Shown: positions 26,128 through 34,291 of the stretch, piece by piece
Position numbering within the stretch: position 1 is the first letter of the stretch
Layout: every line of letters begins with the position of its first letter
Origin: JAJYTL01 sp046705265
GTDB taxonomy: Bacteria > Pseudomonadota > Alphaproteobacteria > Ferrovibrionales > Ferrovibrionaceae
DNA: 54,297 nt
NCBI GenBank assembly: GCA_046705265.1
Contig: JBJKQL010000014.1
Span: forward strand, 1 to 54,297
Reading direction: 5' to 3'
Program-made: the position numbers and the translations under genes
Notes under the pieces: model-generated
Told to the model about the DNA's origin: nothing
Databases searched by the model: none
What the model saw: only the letters and a program-made list of their open reading frames with translations

Positions 26128-26690
26128 GGCGCCGCCTCGTCTTTTCCCTGATCCTCGACATCGTCCAGTTCGCGCCGCGCTTCGACTTCAGCCGGCGGCA
26201 CGGCCACCAATCGGCCGCCTGCGATATCCACCACCGGCACGGCTTCCCGGGTGAAGGGAAGCATCAGGCTGGGCCCTTTTTGGGAGCGTATGTCCAAAAC
26301 GTCATTGGCACCGAATTGATGCACCGCCACAACTGTTCCAAGCTCTTCGCCTGTTTCCCGTTCAACCCTAAGGCCGATCAGGTCGACGTGATAAAATTCA
26401 TCGCCTTCGGCGGCCGGCAGCGCCGCGCGCGCCACGTAAAGTTCGACCCCGCGCAAGGCCTCCGCCGCGGTGCGACCCCCGACACCCTCGATCGCCGCAA
26501 CCACGCTGTCCTCAAGCCGCCGCACGACGCGAAGCATGAAGTGCCGCTCCCCTGTCTTGTCCTCAAGGGCACCGTAGGCCGCGATATTCTCCGGCGCGGC
26601 CGTGAAGCATTTCACCTTCACCTCGCCCTTCAGCCCGTGCGCCGCGACAATGGCGCCAAGAAGAATGCGGCTTTGCGGCACGTCGGACAA
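26124..26690 (-). CDS. rimM: 16S rRNA processing/ribosome maturation factor RimM
   Basis: A 188-residue factor that binds S19 and helps 30S head assembly. RILLGAIVAAHGLKGEVKVKCF is the RimM start and the PRC-barrel-like half has EFYHVDLIGLRV and GANDVLDI. The start is taken as TTG at 26690; GTG at 26681 is the alternative. The nearby ATG at 26700 is out of frame. The start is 11 bases after rpsP. Confidence 0.94.
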   Translation of the reverse strand: MSDVPQSRILLGAIVAAHGLKGEVKVKCFTAAPENIAAYGALEDKTGERHFMLRVVRRLEDSVVAAIEGVGGRTAAEALRGVELYVARAALPAAEGDEFYHVDLIGLRVERETGEELGTVVAVHQFGANDVLDIRSQKGPSLMLPFTREAVPVVDIAGGRLVAVPPAEVEARRELDDVEDQGKDEAAP

Positions 26691-26701
26691 ACCCGAACAT
26701 C

Positions 26702-27070
26702 TCAGGATGCAGCCGGCGTATCGCCTGCCGCGGCCTTCGCCGCCTCCTCGGCCGCCTTCATCCGTTCAAGCGTTTTCGGCCGCGGGCTGCTCTTCTTCGG
26801 CGTCTCGCGCGGCTCCCAATTCATCAGGCCGGCCTGACTGAAGAAGCGCGCGACACGATCGGTCGGCTGCGCGCCTTTCGCTAGCCAGTAGCGCGCGCGC
26901 TCCGCGTCGAGGGTCACGCGGTTCTCGGCTTCCTTCTTCAGCATCGGATCGTAGCTGCCAATTTTCTCGATGAAACGACCGTCGCGCGGGCTACGGCTGT
27001 CGGCAATGACGATGCGGTAGAAGGGACGCTTCTTGGCGCCGGCGCGGCTTAAGCGAATTTTCAATGCCAT
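26702..27070 (-). CDS. rpsP: 30S ribosomal protein S16
   Basis: A 122-residue ribosomal protein needed for 30S assembly. ALKIRLSRAGAKKRPFYRIV is the S16 start and GSYDPMLKKEAENRVTLD follows. The tail after about residue 80 is a lysine-, alanine- and proline-rich extension, longer than in E. coli (82 residues) but usual in alphaproteobacteria. ATG at 27070 has an AGAGGA site six bases upstream; the frame back to 27121 is not coding. Confidence 0.97.
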   Translation of the reverse strand: MALKIRLSRAGAKKRPFYRIVIADSRSPRDGRFIEKIGSYDPMLKKEAENRVTLDAERARYWLAKGAQPTDRVARFFSQAGLMNWEPRETPKKSSPRPKTLERMKAAEEAAKAAAGDTPAAS

Positions 27071-27136
27071 ATCGGTTCGGTTCCTCTTCGTTACCCGGTT
27101 TCCGTTTCTTCGATTCGCCAACCATGGCGGCAGGCT

Positions 27137-28495
27137 TCAACGGCGCGGCATCAGACCAGGGGGAAAGCCTTGCGGCGGCATCAAGCCGGCTTTGCCCATC
27201 TTCTTGACCCGCTTCATCATATCGGCCATCTGGCGGTGCTGTTTCAAGAGCCGGTTGATTTCCGGCACGGTGGTACCCGAACCACGCGCGATGCGCTGCT
27301 TGCGCGAGGCATGGATCAGCTTCGGGTTCCGCCGCTCCCACGGCGTCATGGAGGAAATGATCGCCTCCTGGCGCGCGAGCTGCTGGTCGGCGACGCCGCT
27401 TTCGGCAAGCTGCTTCTTGACCTTGGCAACGCCGGGAAGCAGCGAGAGCACGCCGTGCATCCCGCCAAGCTTTCGCATTTGCTTCAGCTGGCTCGCCAAG
27501 TCCTCGAGATCGAAGGTGCCCTTTTCCAGTTTGGCCGCGAGTTTTTCCGCGCTTTCCTTCTCCAGCGTCTCGGCGGCCTTCTCAACCAGGCTCACCACGT
27601 CACCCATGCCGAGAATACGCGATGCGATGCGATCGGGATGGAAAGGCTCGATCTGATCAAGCTTCTCGCCGACGCCGACAAGCTTGATCGGCTGCCCGGT
27701 CACGGCACGCATGCTGAGCGCGGCGCCGCCGCGGCCATCGCCATCCATGCGCGTCAACACGATGCCGGTAACGCCGATCCTCTTGTGAAACTGTTCGGCG
27801 AGACGGACGGCGTCCTGACCCGTCAACGCATCGGCGACGAGAAGCGTTTCATGCGGCCCCACCGCATCACGCACGGCAAGCGCTTCGGCCATCAGCGCTT
27901 CGTCGATATGAATACGGCCGGCGGTATCAAGAAGCACGACGTCGACGCTCTGAAGCTTCGCCGCCTGGATCGCGCGCTTTGCGATATCGACCGGCATCTG
28001 GCCAGCGATGACGGGAAGCGTCGGCACCCCCGCTTGCTCACCAAGGACGCGAAGCTGTTCTTGGGCCGCCGGCCGCGCCACGTCGAGGGAAGCCATCAGC
28101 ACCTTTTTCTTCTGGCGCTCCTTGAGAAAACGGCCGATCTTGGCGCAGCTCGTCGTCTTGCCCGAGCCCTGCAGACCGAGGAGCAGGATCGGCACCGGCG
28201 CCGGCGCCAAAAGATCGATTTCAGCCGAAGTCTCCCCCAGCATCTCGACCAAGTGGTCGTGAACCACCTTGATTACCATCTGACCCGGGGTGACCGAGCG
28301 CAGCACGTCGGTCCCGACCGCCTTCGACCTGACTTGGTCGACAAAGCGCTTGACCACCGGGAGCGCCACGTCGGCCTCGAGCAAGGCGAGCCTGACCTCG
28401 CGCAAGGCTTCGTTGACGTCGCCTTCGCTCAAAGTCCCGCGTTTCGTGAGCCGGCCAAGAACGTCACCAAGCCGCCCGGTCAGCGTTTCAAACAT
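27137..28495 (-). CDS. ffh: Signal recognition particle GTPase Ffh
   Basis: A 452-residue protein that binds signal sequences on ribosomes and SRP RNA. The N domain has RLGDVLGRLTKRG and the G domain GLQGSGKTTSCAKIG, DVARPAAQEQL, DTAGR and TRMDGDGRGGAAL. The methionine-rich M domain ends in MKKMGKAGLMPPQGFPPG. ATG at 28495 is chosen; the upstream frame to 28609 has no homology. Its receptor ftsY is only 3.3 kb away. No SRP RNA gene is seen in the window. Confidence 0.97.
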   Translation of the reverse strand: MFETLTGRLGDVLGRLTKRGTLSEGDVNEALREVRLALLEADVALPVVKRFVDQVRSKAVGTDVLRSVTPGQMVIKVVHDHLVEMLGETSAEIDLLAPAPVPILLLGLQGSGKTTSCAKIGRFLKERQKKKVLMASLDVARPAAQEQLRVLGEQAGVPTLPVIAGQMPVDIAKRAIQAAKLQSVDVVLLDTAGRIHIDEALMAEALAVRDAVGPHETLLVADALTGQDAVRLAEQFHKRIGVTGIVLTRMDGDGRGGAALSMRAVTGQPIKLVGVGEKLDQIEPFHPDRIASRILGMGDVVSLVEKAAETLEKESAEKLAAKLEKGTFDLEDLASQLKQMRKLGGMHGVLSLLPGVAKVKKQLAESGVADQQLARQEAIISSMTPWERRNPKLIHASRKQRIARGSGTTVPEINRLLKQHRQMADMMKRVKKMGKAGLMPPQGFPPGLMPRR

Positions 28496-28697
28496 GAAAT
28501 CCGATCCTTGGCCTTCGGCCCCTGATCCTTGCCTGTCGCCCAAGGCAAAAACGCCGGTGCGCGAAACTCGCGGACCGGCGGGCGCCTTGCACGCGCAGTT
28601 AAGCCGCAACTTAACTCCGAAGTCAAGCGGCGCGCTTGCCCGCTGGATCGGCCGGATTCGCCCCCGGGCAGGCAGGCCAACGGCGTTGTCAAATCCC

Positions 28698-28726
28698 TTG
28701 GACGACTGGCGCCGGCACTCTATATA
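28698..28726 (+). promoter_or_regulatory. Sigma70 promoter at the start of dapF
   Basis: TTGGAC (28698-28703), a 17-base spacer and TATATA (28721-28726) form a good promoter. Transcription should start about 7 bases further on, near 28733, just two bases before the dapF ATG. No Shine-Dalgarno sequence precedes that ATG, so the transcript may be leaderless. Confidence 0.55.
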
Positions 28727-28734
28727 ACGGCCTC

Positions 28735-29586
28735 ATGCGGCGCTCTTTCATCAAAATGAACGGCCTCGGCAACGATTTCGTGATTTTCGACGCGCGCGAG
28801 GCCCTCCTGACCTTGAGTGCGACGCAGATCAGCCGTATCGCCGATCGCCGACATGGCGTCGGCTGCGATCAACTCGTCATTATCGAGCCTTCGGGCACGG
28901 CGGATGCCCGCATGCGCATCTACAACGCCGATGGCAGCGAGGCCGAGGCCTGCGGCAACGCTACCCGCTGTGTGGCCGACATCCTTCTGGCTGAGAAGAA
29001 ATCCGACCGTATCCGCATCGAGACGGTGGCCGGGGTGCTTGAATCCCGCGCCGCAGCAAACGGCCTGATCACCGCCGATATGGGCGCGCCGCATTTCGAA
29101 TGGGCCGAGATTCCGCTGCACCATGCGGTCGACCCCGGCCATTTGCCGCTGACGCTTCGGGCCCACGACGGCACCACTTTGCAGGACGGCATCGCCGTCA
29201 ATGTCGGCAATCCGCACGCGGTGTTTTTCGTCGCCGACGCGGAAGCGGTGCCGCTTGACGAAATCGGGCCCGTGGCCGAACACGACCCGCTGTTTCCGAA
29301 GCGGGTAAACCTCGAAGTTGCGACCATCGAGACGCCAGACCGTATCCGCGTCCGTGTCTTCGAGCGCGGCGCCGGCATCACGCCGGCCTGCGGCTCGGGC
29401 GCCTGCGCCGTGCTTGCCGCCGCCGTGCGACGGAAGCTGCTGCCAACGCCCGAGGCCGAAATCCGCCTCGACGGCGGCAGCCTTCACATCGCCTGGCGCG
29501 ACGATCGGTTGTGGATGACGGGGCCGGTCGCGGAAAGTTTTCGCGGCTCGGTCACGCTTGACGATACCATCGGACCGGCGGCATGA
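28735..29586 (+). CDS. dapF: Diaminopimelate epimerase
   Basis: A 283-residue cofactor-free epimerase that converts LL- to meso-diaminopimelate for peptidoglycan and lysine. The two active-site cysteines are Cys73 in EACGNATRC and Cys219 in TPACGSGACA. KMNGLGNDFV is the conserved opening. ATG at 28735 has no ribosome-binding site but lies just after a promoter. The end overlaps mtaB as ATGA. Confidence 0.96.
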   Translation: MRRSFIKMNGLGNDFVIFDAREALLTLSATQISRIADRRHGVGCDQLVIIEPSGTADARMRIYNADGSEAEACGNATRCVADILLAEKKSDRIRIETVAGVLESRAAANGLITADMGAPHFEWAEIPLHHAVDPGHLPLTLRAHDGTTLQDGIAVNVGNPHAVFFVADAEAVPLDEIGPVAEHDPLFPKRVNLEVATIETPDRIRVRVFERGAGITPACGSGACAVLAAAVRRKLLPTPEAEIRLDGGSLHIAWRDDRLWMTGPVAESFRGSVTLDDTIGPAA

Positions 29587-30884
29587 CTCGGGCGACGAAC
29601 GCCCCTCCCGACATGATCGAGGTCGTCACCTTCGGTTGCCGCCTCAACGCCTATGAGTCCGAGGTCATCGCGAAAACGGCCCGGGCAGCCGGGCTCGAGA
29701 ACGCGGTCATCGTCAACACCTGCGCGGTGACGACAGAGGCCGAACGCCAAGCCCGCCAAGCGATCCGCAAGGCACGCCGCCAGCGCCCCGACGCCCGCAT
29801 CATCGTCACCGGCTGTGCCGCCGAGATCGCGCGCGAGCGTTTCGCTGCGCTGCCCGAAGTGGATGCCGTGCTCGGCAACGAGGCCAAGCTTCTCTCGCAA
29901 AGCTACGGCGGAATGGCGGCATCGGAACTCCGGATCGCCAGCGGCAAGGCTTTGCTGGAGACAGCCGGCCATCTCGATACCGGCAACGCCGATCCCGGCA
30001 CGGCGGCCGCGAGCGGCGGCCGCGCCCGTGCCTTTTTGCAAATTCAGCAGGGTTGCGATCACCGCTGCACCTTCTGCATCATTCCTTATGCCCGCGGCGC
30101 AAGTCGGTCGGTGCCGCTTGGCCAAGTGGCCGAAGAGGCGCGGCGCCTTGTCGCCGAAGGCTATAACGAAATCGTGCTAACCGGGGTCGACCTCACCGCT
30201 TATGGCGCCGACCTGCCCGGAGCACCGGACCTCGGCCGCATGGTGGAGCGGCTTTTGCGTAGCGTGCCGGAATTGCCGCGGCTTCGTCTTTCGTCGCTCG
30301 ATCCGGCCGAGATTGACGCCACGCTGCTGCGCCTGATCGGCGACGAGCCGCGGCTCATGCCGCATATCCATTTGTCGCTCCAGGCCGGCGACGACCTCAT
30401 CCTGAAGCGCATGAAGCGACGCCATCTTCGCGGACAAGCCATCGCGCTCTGCGGCGAAATGCGCCGGTTACGGCCCGATATCGTCTTCGGCGCCGATCTC
30501 ATCGCCGGCTTCCCGACTGAAAGCGAGGCAATGTTCCGGAACTCGCTCGCCATCATCGAAGACTGTGCCTTGACGTGGCTCCATGTTTTCCCCTATTCGC
30601 CGCGGCCCGGCACGCCGGCCGCGCGCATGCCCCAGGCAAAGGCGGGTACGCCGAAGGAACGGGCGGAACAGCTGCGCCGCGCCGGCGCCAAGGCGCTGCA
30701 AGGCTGGCTGAAATCCCGCATCGGCACTTCGGCCGAGCTCGTGATCGAGACCGAGACGCTCGGCCGGAGCGAGCATTACGCGCCGGTCGCGCTTCGTCAT
30801 CCGAGAACGCCCGGCAGCGTGGTGCGCGCGCGCATTGTCGATGCCACAGCGGACAAGCTTATCGGCGAACCCGTGGCATGCTGA
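29583..30884 (+). CDS. mtaB: tRNA t6A37 C2-methylthiotransferase
   Basis: A 433-residue radical SAM enzyme that makes ms2t6A at position 37 of tRNAs. The N-terminal MTTase domain carries cluster cysteines in TFGCRLN, VNTCAVT and VTGCAAE. The radical SAM motif is CDHRCTFC, and a TRAM-like C-terminal domain begins near residue 375. The name MtaB rather than MiaB rests on the CRLNAYESE start and the dapF-mtaB-ftsY context. The ATG overlaps the dapF stop. Confidence 0.92.
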   Translation: MTRATNAPPDMIEVVTFGCRLNAYESEVIAKTARAAGLENAVIVNTCAVTTEAERQARQAIRKARRQRPDARIIVTGCAAEIARERFAALPEVDAVLGNEAKLLSQSYGGMAASELRIASGKALLETAGHLDTGNADPGTAAASGGRARAFLQIQQGCDHRCTFCIIPYARGASRSVPLGQVAEEARRLVAEGYNEIVLTGVDLTAYGADLPGAPDLGRMVERLLRSVPELPRLRLSSLDPAEIDATLLRLIGDEPRLMPHIHLSLQAGDDLILKRMKRRHLRGQAIALCGEMRRLRPDIVFGADLIAGFPTESEAMFRNSLAIIEDCALTWLHVFPYSPRPGTPAARMPQAKAGTPKERAEQLRRAGAKALQGWLKSRIGTSAELVIETETLGRSEHYAPVALRHPRTPGSVVRARIVDATADKLIGEPVAC

Positions 30885-30930
30885 CAAGAACGCGCCCGAA
30901 GCGGAACGCCTGCGTTATGGACGAGACACC

Positions 30931-31875
30931 GTGAGCGAGACGGAACAAACAGCGGAAAAGGTCGGCTGGCTTCGTCGCCTTCGCCAAGGCCTGCGGCGCT
31001 CGAGCGGCGCCTTCAGCGATGGCATCGCCGGCATCTTCACCAAGCGGCGGCTTGACGAGGCGGCGCTTTCCGACCTCGAGGACCTGCTCATCAACGCCGA
31101 TCTCGGCCCCCTCGCCGCGGCGGAAGTCGTGGAAAACTTCCGCCGCACCCGTTTTGGCAAGGAAGTGACGCCGGAAGAGGTACGCAATGCGCTCGCCACG
31201 GAAATCGCCGCTCTCTTGGCCCCGGTCGCGGCGCCGCTTCCGCTTTTGCCCGAAGCCAAGCCGCAGGTGATCCTGGTGGTCGGCGTCAATGGCACCGGCA
31301 AGACCACCACCATCGGCAAACTCGCGCAAAACCTCCGGAAGCAGGGCAAACGGGTCATGCTCGCCGCCTGCGATACCTTCCGCGCCGCCGCCATCGAGCA
31401 GCTGCAGATTTGGGGCGAGCGGGTTGGTGCGCCAGTCGTCGCCGGCGCCGTCGGCGGGGACGCCGCAGGGCTTGCCTTCGACGCCCTGAAGCAGGCCGAG
31501 GCGGAAGGCTTCGATCTTCTTTTGATCGACACCGCCGGCCGCCTGCACAACAAGGCCCATCTGATGGCGGAACTCGAGAAGATCAGCCGCGTCCTGAAGA
31601 AGCTCGATCCGGAGGCACCGCAGACGACGCTTCTTGTCCTCGATGCCACCACCGGCCAGAACGCCTTGAGCCAGGTCGAGGCCTTTCTTGGCGTCTGCAA
31701 TATCACCGGACTTATCATGACCAAGCTCGACGGCACCGCACGCGGCGGCATTCTGGTTGCTCTCGCGAAAAAGTACCGACTCCCCGTTCACGCCATCGGC
31801 GTCGGCGAATCGGCGGCGGATCTGCAACCCTTCGATCCAGAGGCCTTCGCGCACGCCCTGACCGGAGCAGCCTGA
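30931..31875 (+). CDS. ftsY: Signal recognition particle receptor FtsY
   Basis: A 314-residue SRP receptor GTPase that docks Ffh-ribosome complexes at the membrane. G1 is GVNGTGKTTTIGKLA, followed by CDTFRAAAIEQL, DTAGRLHNKAHLM and TKLDGTARGG. The acidic A domain is very short, as usual in this class. GTG at 30931 is taken as the start. An in-frame frame exists to 30835 inside mtaB, and the ATG at 30918 is out of frame and stops after five codons. Confidence 0.95.
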   Translation: MSETEQTAEKVGWLRRLRQGLRRSSGAFSDGIAGIFTKRRLDEAALSDLEDLLINADLGPLAAAEVVENFRRTRFGKEVTPEEVRNALATEIAALLAPVAAPLPLLPEAKPQVILVVGVNGTGKTTTIGKLAQNLRKQGKRVMLAACDTFRAAAIEQLQIWGERVGAPVVAGAVGGDAAGLAFDALKQAEAEGFDLLLIDTAGRLHNKAHLMAELEKISRVLKKLDPEAPQTTLLVLDATTGQNALSQVEAFLGVCNITGLIMTKLDGTARGGILVALAKKYRLPVHAIGVGESAADLQPFDPEAFAHALTGAA

Positions 31876-31933
31876 AGCTCGACAAAGCTTGCATGAAATG
31901 CGTCTTGTGTGGCCGCATGCGCTTCCCCCAGCC

Positions 31934-32054
31934 TGTTGTGTTTTTGACAACATGTTGCGGAAAGCGCAAAAAACTTTACGTGATATTGTGATTTTTCCTT
32001 GACAGAAATTTTCCACTACTGAAAGTTGCTACCTTAGCTGTTGTTGTCAACAGC
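31934..32054. promoter_or_regulatory. Cluster of TGTTG/CAACA palindromes before histone-like gene
   Basis: Three inverted repeats share the same half-site: TGTTGT-N7-ACAACA (31934-31952), the perfect palindrome CAACATGTTG (31948-31957) and GCTGTTG-TTGT-CAACAGC (32037-32054). They flank an AT-rich stretch with a TTGACA at 31999-32004 and another at 31944-31949. No -10 box has good spacing to either. The arrangement looks like a regulator-binding region around the promoter of the small gene at 32125. Confidence 0.45.
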
Positions 32055-32124
32055 GCGGGGTGTCGCCATGGAAGAATTCGTGCAGGCATCCTGACTCCCT
32101 AACGCAACGCCAAGGAGCGACGTT

Positions 32125-32226
32125 ATGGCCACCAAAACTGCAGCTAAGTCCAAGGTGACGAAGAAGGCCGCCAAGAAGGCGCCGGCGAAGAAGGCGAAGA
32201 CCGCCAAGAAGTCGGCAAAGAAGTAG
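32125..32226 (+). CDS. 33-residue lysine/alanine-rich histone H1-like protein
   Basis: A tiny gene with 14 lysines and 10 alanines in 33 residues, built from KKA and AKK repeats and one proline, like a short piece of a histone H1 tail. Similar very basic peptides bind DNA as nucleoid or regulatory proteins. ATG at 32125 has AAGGAG with eight bases spacing. Its own AT-rich upstream region and two hairpins after the stop indicate an independent unit. There is no acidic residue at all. It could instead be an RNA with a chance frame, but the ribosome-binding site and codon bias (AAG, GCC) argue for a protein. Confidence 0.75.
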   Translation: MATKTAAKSKVTKKAAKKAPAKKAKTAKKSAKK

Positions 32227-32244
32227 TTCGTCCCCTCAGTTCCT

Positions 32245-32300
32245 GCTCCGTCTCGGCGGAGCAACTTTATTGGCGCCGGTCGGATCATGCGACCGGCGCC
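32245..32300 (+). terminator. Two tandem hairpins after the histone-like gene
   Basis: GCTCCG (32245-32250) pairs with CGGAGC (32257-32262) and is followed by AACTTTATT. A perfect 11-bp inverted repeat GGCGCCGGTCG (32272-32282) and CGACCGGCGCC (32290-32300) with a 7-base loop follows. The second has no T-run but is very stable. They lie between the convergent histone-like and Nudix genes and may stop transcription from both. Confidence 0.5.
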
Positions 32301-32359
32301 TTCCGTCTCGAAAGAGGCTCATCGCCCGAAAGCAGAAGCTGCAAGCTCTGGCAGTGTCT

Positions 32360-32905
32360 TCAGAGCGAGGTCCCATGCCGCCCGGATGGATTGGTGCGGG
32401 GCGCGAAGCTCGACGCGGTGCCGATCTCCTGATGGTGCTCGAGAGCCCAGCGCACCGTGGGAAACGCGAGATCAGGCCATGGGATATCCGTCCAGTCATA
32501 AAGGCCGACCGCTAGGCTTTCCTGGCCGGGCGCGATATCCGGCGAAAGCAATCTCGCCCGGTAGATCAATTGCACCTGGCTGATGCTCGGAATGCTGTAG
32601 ACGCCAAGGAGGCCGGAAAGGGCGACATCAGCGCCGGCTTCCTCCTTCACCTCACGCATCGCGCCGGCCTCGGCCGTTTCCTCCTGTTCAAGATAGCCGG
32701 CCGGGATCGTCCAATAGCCTTGCCGGGGTTCGATCGCCCGTCGGCAAAGCAGGACCTTGTTCGCCCACACGCAGACAGCGCCGACCACGATCTTCGGATT
32801 GACATAATGGATCCAACCGCAGGAGTCGCAAACCAGCCGCTCCCGCGTGTCGCCATCGGGCACTTGCAAACGAAATCGGAAATCTTCGGGCGAAGGCACC
32901 GACAT
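32360..32905 (-). CDS. Nudix hydrolase with zinc ribbon
   Basis: A 181-residue pyrophosphohydrolase. The Nudix box is complete from Gly70: GYLEQE, then E76, seven residues, and REVKEEAG (84-91). An N-terminal CDSCG (Cys26, Cys29) is part of a zinc ribbon with YVNPK following, as in NADH pyrophosphatase-like proteins. The substrate is probably a nucleoside diphosphate derivative but cannot be named. The ATG at 32905 is used. Confidence 0.87.
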   Translation of the reverse strand: MSVPSPEDFRFRLQVPDGDTRERLVCDSCGWIHYVNPKIVVGAVCVWANKVLLCRRAIEPRQGYWTIPAGYLEQEETAEAGAMREVKEEAGADVALSGLLGVYSIPSISQVQLIYRARLLSPDIAPGQESLAVGLYDWTDIPWPDLAFPTVRWALEHHQEIGTASSFAPRTNPSGRHGTSL

Positions 32906-32990
32906 CGCGCCTAATCTGCCTCTTGCGGACCGGGCTGTCCAGACACAGAGGCCGAATCATCTTGGCCAACAAGGCAAAGGCCGGATTTGC

Positions 32991-33284
32991 TTAGACGCGA
33001 ATATCGATATAACGGCCAAGCGGCGAAGACTGCCCGTTACGCTGTGGCGTCGTAGGTGCGCTGACGGTCCCCTGGTTCGGCACCGGCATCGGCTTGATCG
33101 ACGCGGCGCTTGCCGTGCCCACACCACCAGCCGCAACGCTTGCCGTCACCACATTGGCGTCAGGCGCTTGCGATGCGGCTACCGGCGAACTGGCGCGCGG
33201 CGCGGGACGGGGCGGTGGCGCAGGCTGGCTTCGGCCGAGGGCCGAAAGCGCGGCGATGACATTCGATGAGGGGGTAATGGACAT
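32991..33284 (-). CDS. Small alanine/proline-rich hypothetical protein
   Basis: A 97-residue protein of low complexity. The N-terminal MSITPSSNVIAALSALG forms a short helix and the last residues LGRYIDIRV are well ordered; the middle is rich in Ala, Pro, Ser and Thr and is probably disordered. No membrane segment or signal peptide is visible. It is just downstream of ccmI's 3' end on the same strand order but 57 bp upstream in sequence of its stop, so it may be read separately. Function unknown. A GTG one codon upstream is an alternative start. Confidence 0.6.
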   Translation of the reverse strand: MSITPSSNVIAALSALGRSQPAPPPRPAPRASSPVAASQAPDANVVTASVAAGGVGTASAASIKPMPVPNQGTVSAPTTPQRNGQSSPLGRYIDIRV

Positions 33285-33340
33285 CACAAATCACGGCAAA
33301 TTTTGCCTTCTCATAAACGCCGTGCCCCCCTAACGAACGG

Positions 33341-34276
33341 TTAACGCCTGGGGGCTGGATCCGTCGCCGCGGGTGATCCCGCCGGAGCCGATGCTTTCGA
33401 CGCCGGAGCCGTCTCGGCCAGCGCCTTTTTCAGATCGATGTGAAGCATGGCGGCAGCCGTTTGGAGCTGACCTTTGACCATCGGCATCCACGGCGCGTCT
33501 TTTGGCCCCGCCTTTACCATCGCGACCCAATCGTAGAAGGCGCCCTCAAGATTCCCAGTCTGCGCCTTTTGTAGCCCGAGATAATAGCGCGCTCCGGGCT
33601 GCTTCGGATCGAGGGCGAGAGCATCCGAAAACGCAGTGGCCGCCCGGGGCGTCACCGCGCCATTGGCAGCAATCATCTCGGCCTCGCCAAGATTGGTTAT
33701 CACGTTGGCATTCTTCGGCGCCAGCTGCCGGGCGTGATAGAAGGCGACGATGGCATCCTGATAGCGCTTGAGCACGACGTCGGAGCGTCCAAGCAGAAGC
33801 CACCCCTGTAGATTGTCGGGCTGCTTTTTCATCTCTGCCTGCAGCTTGTCAACCATGGCAATGACGCGCTTTTTAGCCGCGCGCTCTGCCGCGCTTGGCG
33901 CGGTCGAGCGTCGCGGCAGATCGGCAAGCTTGGGATCACCGAAATGGAGATATAGCGGAAACGAGATCAAGGGCACGGCCACGATCAGGGCGACCGCCGT
34001 CCAGCGGAGGCTTTTCCGCTTTGGGCCGGCGGTAGTGGCGCTGATTTCGGCGTCGGCGCGCAGCAAACGCCGCGCGATCTCGAGTTCAGCCGCCTTGGCT
34101 TCGTCTTCGCCGAGCAGGCCACGATCCTTCTCCGCCGCGACCTCGCGCAGCTGATCGCGATAGACCGCGATATCGTGCTCGGCACGGCTGAAACCGCCGT
34201 CCTTCGCCCTCAGCATCGGCACGAGGAGGATGCCAAGCGCGACCGCAATCATAAGGGCGAAGGTCAGCCACAGCAT
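33341..34276 (-). CDS. ccmI: Cytochrome c maturation protein CcmI (CycH)
   Basis: A 311-residue membrane protein of the haem lyase module that chaperones apocytochrome c. Two transmembrane helices (about 3-21 and 91-110) bracket a cytosolic loop with the leucine-zipper-like HDIAVYRDQLREVAAEKDRGLL. The periplasmic part holds TPR-like repeats (GWLLLGRSDVVLKRYQDAI, GARYYLGLQKAQTGNLEGA). The tail after residue 290 is Ala/Pro-rich. Last gene of ccmA-I. Confidence 0.92.
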   Translation of the reverse strand: MLWLTFALMIAVALGILLVPMLRAKDGGFSRAEHDIAVYRDQLREVAAEKDRGLLGEDEAKAAELEIARRLLRADAEISATTAGPKRKSLRWTAVALIVAVPLISFPLYLHFGDPKLADLPRRSTAPSAAERAAKKRVIAMVDKLQAEMKKQPDNLQGWLLLGRSDVVLKRYQDAIVAFYHARQLAPKNANVITNLGEAEMIAANGAVTPRAATAFSDALALDPKQPGARYYLGLQKAQTGNLEGAFYDWVAMVKAGPKDAPWMPMVKGQLQTAAAMLHIDLKKALAETAPASKASAPAGSPAATDPAPRR

Positions 34277-34291
34277 CGCGAATTCCGTTGC

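Noticed and set aside
31999..32035. Full promoter for the histone-like gene
   Set aside because: TTGACA is present but no -10-like box lies 16-18 bases downstream; TACCTT is too far at about 25 bases, so only the repeat cluster is listed.
32068..32094. Eight-codon leader peptide before the histone-like gene
   Set aside because: An ATG followed by eight codons is present, but without a ribosome-binding site or regulatory codon run there is no reason to call it.
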